A DNA stretch of 64,000 nt from Thalassobacillus pellis. Lineage in GTDB: Bacteria; Bacillota; Bacilli; Bacillales; Halobacillaceae. A program made the position numbers and the translations under genes. Below are positions 27,575-35,401 of this stretch, one piece after another. Position 1 is the stretch's first letter. Each line of letters opens with the position of its first letter. The DNA lies in the NCBI RefSeq assembly GCF_016908295.1, contig NZ_JAFBDO010000002.1:899154-963153 (forward strand), given 5' to 3'. The notes under the pieces are model-generated. The model ran no database searches. It was not told where the DNA came from and saw only the letters and a list, made by a program, of their open reading frames with translations.

Positions 27575-28135
27575 TTATAATGAATTTATGTAATACACGA
27601 GGTTATCGGTCCATTCATTAAATTCGTAAATAAAACCCTTCCTTGTACATTCATAATTCATTCCTGCCGCCTCCGCTAAACGAATCGAAGGAGTATTATC
27701 TAAATTAATATGAGCTTCTATACGGTGGTAGCCAAGATTTTTAAAGGCAATGCTTAGCCCTTCCTTGACTGCCTCTTTACCATAACCATTATTCCAAAAT
27801 TGGTTGTGCATACGATATCCCAATAGCCCCCATTGGAATTCTTCTCTCATTATCGTACAAAACTCCACCTTGCCGATATGTTTCTGATCCGATTTTCTAA
27901 AAACCCCGAAAACATATGCCTCATCATGGTCAGCTAATCCCTGATATTTTGCAACTACATCATGGAACTCCTCCTTCGTCCATCCATTCAAATCTATGCC
28001 GTCTCCGTCATATTTGTACTGGGAAGGAAGCCTGTCCCTAAATCCCTCTAGCCAACGTTCATAGTCCTCTTTCTGTAACGGTCTTAAAACTAATCTTTCT
28101 GTTTCTGATTGCAGTTTCAGTTCGTTCATTTTCAA
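27575..28135 (-). CDS. GNAT-family N-acetyltransferase (RimJ-like)
   Basis: A 186-residue acetyltransferase: TERLVLRPLQKEDYERWLEG at the start, acetyl-CoA site FWNNGYGKEAVKEGLSIAF, and the C-terminal NTPSIRLAEAAGMNYEC. The group modifies protein N termini, peptides or small amines; the substrate is unknown. The start is TTG 28135, eight bases after GAGGAG; the ATG two codons later is less well spaced. A 20-codon frame ends 14 bases upstream. Confidence 0.85.
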   Translation of the reverse strand: MKMNELKLQSETERLVLRPLQKEDYERWLEGFRDRLPSQYKYDGDGIDLNGWTKEEFHDVVAKYQGLADHDEAYVFGVFRKSDQKHIGKVEFCTIMREEFQWGLLGYRMHNQFWNNGYGKEAVKEGLSIAFKNLGYHRIEAHINLDNTPSIRLAEAAGMNYECTRKGFIYEFNEWTDNLVYYINSL

Positions 28136-28149
28136 TGTGATATCTCCTC

Positions 28150-28212
28150 TTAATTAATATATTCCTGTAATGCATAAGCTGCTTGACTAGATTCATCTAG
28201 TATATTTGCCAT
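28150..28212 (-). CDS. 20-codon leader frame upstream of the GNAT gene
   Basis: ATG 28212 follows GGAAGGTG by about eight bases, and the frame encodes MANILDESSQAAYALQEYIN before TAA. The stop is next to the ribosome binding site of the acetyltransferase gene, as in leader peptides or translational coupling. It could also be the stump of a lost gene. No homologue is known to me. Confidence 0.3.
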   Translation of the reverse strand: MANILDESSQAAYALQEYIN

Positions 28213-28606
28213 AAGACATCACACCTTCCAATATGTATTAAAAATATAATAACATAAGCAAAAAAAATAAACTTGAATCTTTCAGAAACCATCCAAGTCT
28301 ATGAAATCAATTTTTCCCTTCATAACTTAAGAGGTAAGGCGGCGATCAAATTCATTAACTTTAAAGAATTGAACTCGTCATAACACAGGTTAATCCTTTA
28401 ATTAACACCCTCTCACCAGAAAAAGGAGGTTTTTTATTCTGTAAGTATCGTTTCTGCCCCGGTCTAATTGTTGGGAATAATAGACTGCAAATGAGATAAC
28501 TAACCCCTAATATTACTTGTGTTCTATGTATGAAAAGACGAGCAACTCTTTGAGGAGAGTTCCGCCTTTAGGTGCGCTTGGAGAGGGAGATTTCTTTCGG
28601 GATATA
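28213..28606. other. Intergenic region, no supported gene
   Basis: AT-rich. It contains a small inverted repeat (AACTCT-TTGAGG-AGAGTT near 28548) and a GAGG/CCTC hairpin with a T run near 28410-28437, either of which could end or shape a transcript. No frame has a convincing start. Confidence 0.35.
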
Positions 28607-28636
28607 TTAAAAGCCCGCATTGTGTGGGCTTTTTAA
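28607..28636. terminator. Probable bidirectional terminator
   Basis: AAAAGCCC and GGGCTTTTT with a nine-base loop. It lies after the small membrane-protein gene at 28665 (minus strand) and has T runs in both directions. Confidence 0.75.
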
Positions 28637-28664
28637 ATTTTTAATATTTTCCATACCACCTGTT

Positions 28665-28832
28665 TTAATCGTTAAGATGGTTTCTCTTATTATAGCGTTC
28701 ACTATCGGAAAATCCGCTATCGGAAAGTGTGTGGCTATGTTTGTTCGTCTTTCGTTTTTGTTTCAAGTCATAGAAAATGGCAATGCCAATAATAAGAGCC
28801 AAAGCCCCACCCAAAAACAGCCATAGCATCAT
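28665..28832 (-). CDS. Small membrane protein, 55 residues
   Basis: ATG 28832 lies eight bases after GAGGAGG, a near-ideal ribosome binding site. The product has one N-terminal helix (LWLFLGGALALIIGIAIFY) and a basic then serine/histidine-rich cytoplasmic tail. I do not recognise the family. The ribosome binding site and the terminator directly after it argue that it is expressed. The longer frame to 28883 has no ribosome binding site. Confidence 0.6.
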   Translation of the reverse strand: MMLWLFLGGALALIIGIAIFYDLKQKRKTNKHSHTLSDSGFSDSERYNKRNHLND

Positions 28833-29234
28833 GATTTGTTCCTCCTCTCGCATAACCTTATAAAAAGTCGTAACAGCAACCATCGCCTTTTATGAAGTAT
28901 ACGTTTTTCTTTCGTTGACCATTTCTTTGAAAATGAAGGAGTTAGAAAAATTGTTACTTGGCAAATAAAACACGTTAGGATGGGGGTGTGATATTTCCAA
29001 TAATACTTTCCTTTCACTATGGTTAGAGGTTTGCATTACAATCCAATAATGGAGTATATGTATTTTGCAGAAAAAAAGAAGGGAAAAACTTTTTCATGAT
29101 TATATCCTTTTTTGCTAAAACTGATTTCATCTATGGCAAAAGACAGAGATCAAAACAAAATAAATGTTTTATTTATTTGTATGATCTGTGCACCATTTGA
29201 AACCAGAGATGGGTCGCCCGTTAAGTTGTTATAT
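28833..29234. other. Intergenic region, no supported gene
   Basis: AT-rich, with frames shorter than 20 codons that lack ribosome binding sites. The left part should carry the promoter of the small membrane protein gene. Confidence 0.35.
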
Positions 29235-29846
29235 TTAAATAGGCTGCTCCTTAAATTCCCCTTCGTAAGCCATCAATCTTCCTACTAGTTTATTTTGTAT
29301 ATCAACATTTATAGTAAAAGTATCTTTGGCATCATCATATCCTTCCTCAACGGTAACATCTGCTTGTAAAAAAGAAGGAATTGGAATTTCCACCTTTCCA
29401 AAAATGATGCGTTGAGAATCAGATCGAATGCACATACGCCCTTCACGTGTTACTTCAAATTTTAAATCGGAATAGAATAAGTTAGGCTCACCAAGGTAAT
29501 CCTTAACGAATTCATATTTTTCATCAATGGTCATAAAAGCATTGAAATGACGGGTAACCTTATTAAAATAGAAAGACCGCTCCCAATAGATTTCTACACC
29601 TCCCCCTGGTAGTATTCTGCTTGTATTTTTTATTGTAAACGGGACATCTTTTCCATTTTCCGGAAATAGTAATTGCCACCGTGTGGCTAACCTTAAGAAG
29701 GGGGTTTGCCAGGAAGAGCCTGTTTCTATTTTCGACATCGTCCCCCTCCCATAAAACGGCTGCCCGATTGGCAACGCATAACGCTCTTGAAGCTTCGGAT
29801 GAAGTTTTTGAAAATCTTCTTTTAAGAGATCTTGGAAAATGGTCAC
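29235..29846 (-). CDS. DUF4166-family protein
   Basis: A 203-residue soluble protein that I recognise as DUF4166 (typical: FYGRGTMSKIETGSSW near residue 31 and GGGVEIYWERSFYF in the middle). The family has no established function. Its start overlaps the upstream SRPBCC/DoxX-like gene by 4 bp (ATGA type), so they are translated together; this pairing recurs in Bacillales in my recollection. Confidence 0.78.
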   Translation of the reverse strand: MTIFQDLLKEDFQKLHPKLQERYALPIGQPFYGRGTMSKIETGSSWQTPFLRLATRWQLLFPENGKDVPFTIKNTSRILPGGGVEIYWERSFYFNKVTRHFNAFMTIDEKYEFVKDYLGEPNLFYSDLKFEVTREGRMCIRSDSQRIIFGKVEIPIPSFLQADVTVEEGYDDAKDTFTINVDIQNKLVGRLMAYEGEFKEQPI

Positions 29847-30757
29847 TTAGAATCAACCTTCCTAGTACGCTTGCATCTAGCAGCCTTGGGCAAACCTTTC
29901 GTAACGATGAACCCAATAATGGTAAGGACCCATAGGCTAGCGTTGAAAGTAACAGGATTAAATGGATGAAGGGAAATGGAAGGTACAGCTATTAAGGAAC
30001 TGATTGTTAGTACCGGAAATACAACGATTTGTAAAGCATGCAAATGTCTTTTCTCACGATAAAGTAGCCACATTAACCCAAATAAAACTTCAAGCACACC
30101 TACGATTCCCACCCCGGTTACAGCAGCTTCCCCCTTCAAGGAAGATAACATGGAAAGCATATATATTTCTTCAGAATGTTTGGCAATTATCTTGGGAACT
30201 AACCCCTGATAAAGCCAGACGAAGAAAAAGAGAAGCGTAATGAAATAACTAGTAGAAAGACGTAAATACTGACTTTTGGGAGATTCTCCCGTTTCTATCC
30301 ATTGTTTCAGCACGTCGAAGCTAAGAGCAGTCGCCCATCCCATCAACGGACGGAACCATAGGTCTATAAGTCTCCCAATTAATCCAAAGCGGACAGAATA
30401 ATCATATTGAGTCAGAAAAGTCGTTCCGCCATTTGTAGGTATGTATTTCCAGTACCCTCTCCCCTCATGGATAGGAGAGATCTTTTGATCGGTACCAAAA
30501 TGAAGGGAGGAGGTCTTTGAGCCATGTTTGTTATTGTGTGTGCCGACACTTTTCCCCCAGCCGGCAACTTTTATAACTCCGAACTTAGTTTCATATAAAA
30601 ACGATTGTGGATCATCCTCTGACTCTTTAGGCAGATAATTTATAGAAGAAAACCGCAAATCCCACTGCTCATGCAGCTTAGGATTCTGTGACATTTCCCA
30701 CACTTTTTCTACAGGGGCCTGGATAGGTAATTCTACGTAAATTGGTTTGGATTTCAT
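29843..30757 (-). CDS. SRPBCC domain fused to a DoxX-like membrane domain
   Basis: A 304-residue fusion. Residues 1-150 are an SRPBCC/polyketide-cyclase-like ligand-binding domain (PIQAPVEKVWEMSQNPKLHE), and residues 165-290 a four-helix DoxX-like membrane domain. The soluble pocket would face the cytoplasm. Function is unknown, and the coupled DUF4166 gene suggests a shared task. A dense cluster of basic residues ends the protein. Confidence 0.75.
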   Translation of the reverse strand: MKSKPIYVELPIQAPVEKVWEMSQNPKLHEQWDLRFSSINYLPKESEDDPQSFLYETKFGVIKVAGWGKSVGTHNNKHGSKTSSLHFGTDQKISPIHEGRGYWKYIPTNGGTTFLTQYDYSVRFGLIGRLIDLWFRPLMGWATALSFDVLKQWIETGESPKSQYLRLSTSYFITLLFFFVWLYQGLVPKIIAKHSEEIYMLSMLSSLKGEAAVTGVGIVGVLEVLFGLMWLLYREKRHLHALQIVVFPVLTISSLIAVPSISLHPFNPVTFNASLWVLTIIGFIVTKGLPKAARCKRTRKVDSK

Positions 30758-30799
30758 AAGAATGTCCCCTCTATTATTAAATAACCTTTCTATTTTAAA

Positions 30800-31729
30800 T
30801 CACTCAGGTAACATCACTTTAGTAAACTCTTCTAAGAAAGCTTCATAATGAAGATTCATAGCAATCCCTGTACTCCCCTTTTTGCTGGTTGGACGAAGGT
30901 CAATATAGGACTGGCCTCTTGCCTCAATTCCCTCAACTACGTTGGCATCATAATATATGTAATCCACTACTTCCGGATTTTTAATAACGATTATTGTCAG
31001 TAAATCATGAATAGGCGCACCGCTAATCCCAGGTATTTTTTCCTTATAAAATTTGTAATAATACTCAAAAATAGGAGCCATCATGAAAGCATAGAAGTTT
31101 TTCTTGTTTCTGGAAATCTTCTCTACAACATTGGGGGTTATGATAGCGAATTGAGTTACATTCAATGGAGTTATCGTTAGATTATGAGCAAATTTCAGAA
31201 CAAAATTAGAGGAAGTCGGATCTCCATAAAAATTTGCTTCCGCTAGTGCTGTTACGTTTCCTGGAACGAAGAAAGCACCACCCATTACGTAAAAAGAATT
31301 AACCATTTTTATATAATCCGGAAATAAGATAAAGGCAGTTGCAAGGGTCGTCGAACGGCCAGTGTCTACAATAATAAGTTCATTCTTAAACCTCTCTATC
31401 AGGAGACGAATCGTGTCAAAAGGGTAAGTCTGATATTGCATATAACCAGGGGGCTGTATTGGGCCAATCCCCTCTTCACCGTGAATTTCCGGATAAAAGG
31501 TAACTTCCTCCTGTTGAACTGGTTTGGAAGCTCCGGGGATAATCGGAATATCCTTTCGACCCGCCAATTGTACCAAATAAGCAGCATTTGCTGTAGCTTG
31601 TTGTTTAGTAACATTACCATAACTCGTGACGATACCTACGACTTCAATGTCAGGATCCATTAAAGCATACATAATTGCTAAAGAATCATCGATTCCAGGG
31701 TCACAAAAGAAAAGAATTTTTTTCGTCAT
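30800..31729 (-). CDS. Nucleoside hydrolase (IU-NH family)
   Basis: A 309-residue enzyme that splits ribonucleosides into base and ribose. The calcium-binding motif reads FFCDPGIDDSLA: the DPG and DD aspartates are kept, but the first Asp of the usual DxDPGxDD is Phe. The C-terminal catalytic His-Asp pair appears as APIHDLLTI. The central GNVT and VMGGAF segments are standard. It may salvage pyrimidine or purine nucleosides. A single gene with start ATG 31729 after GGAGGGGGG. Confidence 0.82.
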   Translation of the reverse strand: MTKKILFFCDPGIDDSLAIMYALMDPDIEVVGIVTSYGNVTKQQATANAAYLVQLAGRKDIPIIPGASKPVQQEEVTFYPEIHGEEGIGPIQPPGYMQYQTYPFDTIRLLIERFKNELIIVDTGRSTTLATAFILFPDYIKMVNSFYVMGGAFFVPGNVTALAEANFYGDPTSSNFVLKFAHNLTITPLNVTQFAIITPNVVEKISRNKKNFYAFMMAPIFEYYYKFYKEKIPGISGAPIHDLLTIIVIKNPEVVDYIYYDANVVEGIEARGQSYIDLRPTSKKGSTGIAMNLHYEAFLEEFTKVMLPE

Positions 31730-31833
31730 AGGGTCCCCCCTCCTTTTATAACTATATATTCCAAGGTTAAACTAATCATGATTGATTAATTTTGGGAGGA
31801 TTTAATAGAAGTAAACACTTAAGACTCCACATC

Positions 31834-31870
31834 CTGGGTTAACAGCCCTTGCCTTTCCAATGCTTCAAAT
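31834..31870. repeat. Short dispersed repeat, copy 1
   Basis: CTGGGTTAACAGCCCTTGC followed by TTTCCAATGCTTCAAAT resembles 34083-34118 with few changes. It is too short and diverged to classify. Confidence 0.35.
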
Positions 31871-31895
31871 ACGTTAGTGGAAGAGATAAAAATAC

Positions 31896-32360
31896 TTAAT
31901 TTAATAATTTCTGAACAATTTTTGTTTTCCAAATAGTAAAACCTAACAAAGCTCCAATCATATTAAGAATGAAATCATCAATATCAAAACTTCCTCTTCT
32001 TGTTATTACTTGTATTACTTCGATAACAAACAATAATATAATCATAGAAATAGCAAATAAACCTACTGTGTTTATTTTTTTCATAACAAAAGGCAGGTAA
32101 ACACCCATTGGGAAAAACATAACGAAGTTACCAATAAGGTTTTTTACAGGTATATCCAAATTCATACTTCCATCAACTATTGCTGAAATATATGTACTTA
32201 TAGTCTTAAATGGAACAAAATTAGACGAGCGCTTGATATATTCTATTAAAGATAGGTCTGACCATACATTCCCTCTTGAACCTAAGAATAATAGCGCCAT
32301 CAATGCGAATAAATAAAACACGAAACTAATACTAAGAACTACTTTATATCCTTTCTTCAT
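31896..32360 (-). CDS. VanZ-family membrane protein
   Basis: A 154-residue protein with four membrane helices and the VanZ hallmarks NFVPFKTI, NLIGNFVMFFPMGVYLP and the DIDDFILNMIGALLGF segment. VanZ of Enterococcus gives low-level teicoplanin resistance; most chromosomal homologues have no known role. ATG 32360 follows GGAGGAT; the longer frame from 32372 begins inside that site. Confidence 0.82.
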   Translation of the reverse strand: MKKGYKVVLSISFVFYLFALMALLFLGSRGNVWSDLSLIEYIKRSSNFVPFKTISTYISAIVDGSMNLDIPVKNLIGNFVMFFPMGVYLPFVMKKINTVGLFAISMIILLFVIEVIQVITRRGSFDIDDFILNMIGALLGFTIWKTKIVQKLLN

Positions 32361-32456
32361 TTTATCCTCCATTACTTGCTATGTTTCTTAAATATAGTCT
32401 TTCTTCAACAATTGCACCTATTAACTTCATAACACCAGGTGCAAGGTTTGTTCATT

Positions 32457-33074
32457 TTATATGTTCTTAATGAGCTTGAAAGCTGTCGGGGATGGATCAT
32501 CTTCTTGTCTCTTGTAAATTAATTCAGCACACTCTTCAGGACTTAGAACAGATGTATCAACTTCCAAATCGTAAATCCCAGGTATATGAACAAGTTTCTG
32601 CCATAAAGAAACTGGCTTTGGTATTTCATGATCATCGTTGTAGCCAACATTCCATGTCTTGATTCGTCGTTCCATGATAACTTCAATTGGACAACGAACT
32701 CCTACGAACAAAACTGGAAACCCCTCCAATATTCTGGCACACTCAGGTAGAATTCTTAACGGTACTGAATAACCGTCATGATGCCCCACATCCACAACGA
32801 CGTTCAGTCCTTGGCGACTGAATTGTGCGATTGCCTCATACATAGCTCGATACATGATTTTTATAGTCGGTTCTAGCTCGGGATGTTCACCTCCAGGTCT
32901 TAAACCAATCCCAGGCTGGAACTGTTCAGGAGTCATCTGCATGACCTGATCAACTCCTAAGTTCATCCACACACCTTCAAATGTTTTCTGGATTATTGAA
33001 GCAATACTGGACTTTCCAGATCTGGGGGTACCGTTTAAAATAATTATCTTTCCAGGCTTATCTACACTTAACAA
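32457..33074 (-). CDS. Chloramphenicol-phosphotransferase-like P-loop kinase
   Basis: A 205-residue P-loop protein that resembles Streptomyces CPT throughout: IIILNGTPRSGKSSIA (Walker A), the LGVDQ segment with the position of the CPT catalytic aspartate, VVVDVGHHDG, LFVGVRCPIEV, and YDLEVDTS near the end. In CPT this fold phosphorylates the primary hydroxyl of chloramphenicol. Relatives in Bacillales are usually uncharacterised, so resistance is possible but not shown. Single gene in the accessory patch. Confidence 0.75.
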   Translation of the reverse strand: MLSVDKPGKIIILNGTPRSGKSSIASIIQKTFEGVWMNLGVDQVMQMTPEQFQPGIGLRPGGEHPELEPTIKIMYRAMYEAIAQFSRQGLNVVVDVGHHDGYSVPLRILPECARILEGFPVLFVGVRCPIEVIMERRIKTWNVGYNDDHEIPKPVSLWQKLVHIPGIYDLEVDTSVLSPEECAELIYKRQEDDPSPTAFKLIKNI

Positions 33075-33239
33075 TATTAGTTTCCTCCTGAATATTCGTT
33101 ATTGAATTAACCTGATCCGTCAGTTATACAATTAAGATCCCAAATACCCCTGGTAATGTAATAAGGCTGGTCACCCTTCCAGGCTAACTAATGCTATCCA
33201 TCTGAATAGCTCAGGAAAATCTGACGGACACAGCCTAAC

Positions 33240-33482
33240 ATGGAGATTGAGCTATTAGATTTACAAGAAAATGAGGACTTATTGGAAGTAGGCTGTGGTG
33301 CAGGATATGCTTTAAAATGTATAGCAAAAAAGTCGCCAGTTAGAAAAGTAACAGGCCTAGATACATCTAAAACATTATTACGATCTTCTACCTTTAGAAA
33401 TAAGCGTGAAAACCAATGTTTCCAAATAAAGATGGATATCCGTATCCTCAAAAAAAGCCAACATGATATGTTGACTCTCTAA
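33240..33482 (+). pseudogene. Fragment of a class I SAM-dependent methyltransferase
   Basis: Eighty codons match only motif I and the next strand of a methyltransferase (LLEVGCGAGYALKCIAKK, then VTGLDTSKTLL). The usual protein has about 200 residues; the upstream part is broken by stops and the downstream two-thirds are absent. It has no ribosome binding site and reads as debris of a gene lost here. Confidence 0.65.
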
Positions 33483-33485
33483 AGA

Positions 33486-33794
33486 TTATTCAGTTTCAAA
33501 CTGTTTACGGATCCAATTTTTCAAAGGCAATGGTACTATTTTTAGTATCATAGGTAGAAATAAAAGAAGCAAGCCGGAAATCCCCAAAATTATACTGGAA
33601 ACAAAGAATCCTTGAGCGTGTTTTGGAATATTAGCTTCTGGAACTCTTTCAGCTGTTTGAATTCCTAAGAAACTAATTCCTATTCCGTCTCCATCAGCAT
33701 TTGTACCCATCGCTCTTAACTCAACTCCTTTTTCATAGGCCATGTAGGATAAATAACCAATAAAAATCACAGTCATTATTCTAAAGAATTTCAA
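33486..33794 (-). CDS. Small two-helix membrane protein, unknown
   Basis: A 102-residue protein with an N-terminal helix (FFRIMTVIFIGYLSYMAYE), a soluble segment, and a second helix (FFVSSIILGISGLLLLFLPM). I do not recognise the family. ATG 33794 follows a GGGGGCGGTG-like stretch. It ends four bases from the methyltransferase fragment. Confidence 0.55.
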   Translation of the reverse strand: MKFFRIMTVIFIGYLSYMAYEKGVELRAMGTNADGDGIGISFLGIQTAERVPEANIPKHAQGFFVSSIILGISGLLLLFLPMILKIVPLPLKNWIRKQFETE

Positions 33795-33921
33795 ATCACC
33801 GCCCCCAAATGTAAAATTGTTACTTTAAGCGTAACATACATATTTTGAAACTTTTAGAAACAACTGTTTTTCTTCTTGAGCGTGGTTCAAATTAACAATC
33901 GAGAAAAAAACAACACAACAC

Positions 33922-34047
33922 TTTGTTCGTATGCTAAGTGGGAAGGTAATCGGTCCATTGGAGGAAACCTCCTTCAACCCTGCTCAAGGCTATGTAATGG
34001 ACAAGTTCGGGATAACCTTCAATATAATTACTGAAACTCAAAAATAA
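33922..34047 (+). pseudogene. C-terminal remnant of a PhnB-like VOC protein
   Basis: The 41-codon frame reads FVRMLSGKVIGPLEETSF, then GYVMDKFGITFNI and a stop. This is the end of a PhnB-type VOC protein (typically GGKVTMPLQ...YGMLTDKFGVRW). Nothing upstream continues the protein, so the gene is a decayed remnant. Confidence 0.6.
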
Positions 34048-34082
34048 TTTAGCGTTAAATCCATTACACTTTTTATCTAAAA

Positions 34083-34118
34083 CTGGGTTAACAACCCTTG
34101 CGTCCAATTCTTGAATAA
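34083..34118. repeat. Short dispersed repeat, copy 2
   Basis: CTGGGTTAACAACCCTTGC followed by GTCCAATTCTTGAAT, similar to 31834-31870. The surrounding 34048-34272 shows no gene. Confidence 0.35.
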
Positions 34119-34272
34119 AGAGAGGATTACGCTTATTAAAGAATCGCCCCTATAATAGAATAATAAGCGCAATCTGAAAATAAAAGAATTACACCCTATA
34201 ACAGAAAAAATTAACATTTAAAAAAGAACAAGACTCGTATAAATAACAGACACTCTGTAATGCAAATAATCT

Positions 34273-34746
34273 TTAGTCAAGTATTAGAACAAATTCCTCC
34301 ACTTCTTCACCACGAGCGTTAGAAAACACTCTGTCTTCACCAGATATTGTAAAACCACAGTTCTCCAGTACTTTGAGTGATCTAATGTTGTCCTTGGCAG
34401 CACGAGCATACAGTGGACGAACTGTAACGTATTTTAAAAATTCCCTTAAAGCATTGGTAGCGATTCCTTTGCCCCAATATTCTTTTCCTATCCAGTAGCT
34501 AACTCCTGGTACGCCTAACTGCTCGAAACATAAAATATTTCCAGCAACATTATTTTGAACAGTGATCGTTTGCTTGATGATGTTTTTATCCGCCAGAATT
34601 TTATTCCAGTGTGTTAAGAAGCTGTTCCAATCTCCCGGTTCCTTACTTGTAAATGCCGCCATATGATTTGCATCCGGATCCTGTTGGTGTTTGAAGAACA
34701 CAGGAAGATCATCTTCAATTACGTTTCGAAGGATGATAATGCTCAC
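34273..34746 (-). CDS. GNAT-family N-acetyltransferase
   Basis: A 157-residue acetyltransferase: IILRNVIEDDLPVFFKHQQD at the start, acetyl-CoA loop EYWGKGIATNALREFL, and C-terminal NIRSLKVLENCGFTISGE. GTG 34746, eight bases after AGGGG, is preferred to TTG 34749. The substrate is unknown. Third GNAT of this accessory patch. Confidence 0.82.
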   Translation of the reverse strand: MSIIILRNVIEDDLPVFFKHQQDPDANHMAAFTSKEPGDWNSFLTHWNKILADKNIIKQTITVQNNVAGNILCFEQLGVPGVSYWIGKEYWGKGIATNALREFLKYVTVRPLYARAAKDNIRSLKVLENCGFTISGEDRVFSNARGEEVEEFVLILD

Positions 34747-34857
34747 CAATATTTCCCCTTTGTAGTTTACTAATTTTAGTAAACTTATTTCGCGTTATCC
34801 ATAAAATTAAGTGGCCATTATAATGAAAAGCGAACACTTCTTACTCTTGAAAAGTCC

Positions 34858-35013
34858 CTAATTTTTCTCCAGTATAACAAGTGTAGATATGAGGGGTACG
34901 AAACCAACTGGACTCTGAGAAACAACCTTCCATCCCTCTTGAAGAAGTTGATTTAACTCACTTACGTTATTCTTTTTATCAGATTGATAACTAACTATAA
35001 TAGCCTTTTGCAT
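34858..35013 (-). CDS. 51-residue DUF4177-like small protein
   Basis: ATG 35013 follows GCGGGAGGTG and opens a 51-codon frame: MQKAIIVSYQSDKKNNV, then LNQLLQEGWKVVSQSPVG, ending LVILEKN. The 'hhNxLhxEGWxhV' pattern with a final beta strand resembles DUF4177-type small proteins of unknown function. It is below common length cut-offs, so automatic annotation may have missed it. Confidence 0.6.
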   Translation of the reverse strand: MQKAIIVSYQSDKKNNVSELNQLLQEGWKVVSQSPVGFVPLISTLVILEKN

Positions 35014-35345
35014 AATACACCTCCCGCTAAGCGTACTTAAATCCTATCTAATACATAACGATTTTAAAATACATCCAGAAACTCCCCCAATATTACCCTT
35101 CATTTAACGTACTATATCTTGTATACGAACCAGTGTTTATAGAGTTTCACATACTTACTTCATCTTGGAAATACGTCTATGTTTATATACTAAGCAGGGT
35201 CCGTGGAAGTGAATTTTACGGATTGCTCAATTCGTTTATCTGGATCTAACTCCAATAATATTTTCTTCTATATAACCAGTGATTCCACCTTCTTACTACC
35301 GTTAGTTTAAATTAATTTCAGATCACATCTTCTATGCTTACAGAA
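35014..35345. other. Intergenic region, no supported gene
   Basis: AT-rich and without a frame that has a ribosome binding site. It may hold more gene debris; I see no recognisable fragment. Confidence 0.35.
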
Positions 35346-35388
35346 AAAATAGCCCCTGCCCATTCAGTCAATAGGGGGCTATTTTTTT
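35346..35388 (-). terminator. Terminator of the FAD-oxidoreductase gene
   Basis: AAAATAGCCCC and GGGGCTATTTTTTT form the stem; T runs in both directions. Confidence 0.8.
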
Positions 35389-35401
35389 CGTAAAAAAAAC
35401 T

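Noticed and set aside
28541..28636. A possible small RNA before the terminator at 28607
   Set aside because: There is one small hairpin and a terminator, but no promoter I can support and no known family; left as an intergenic note.
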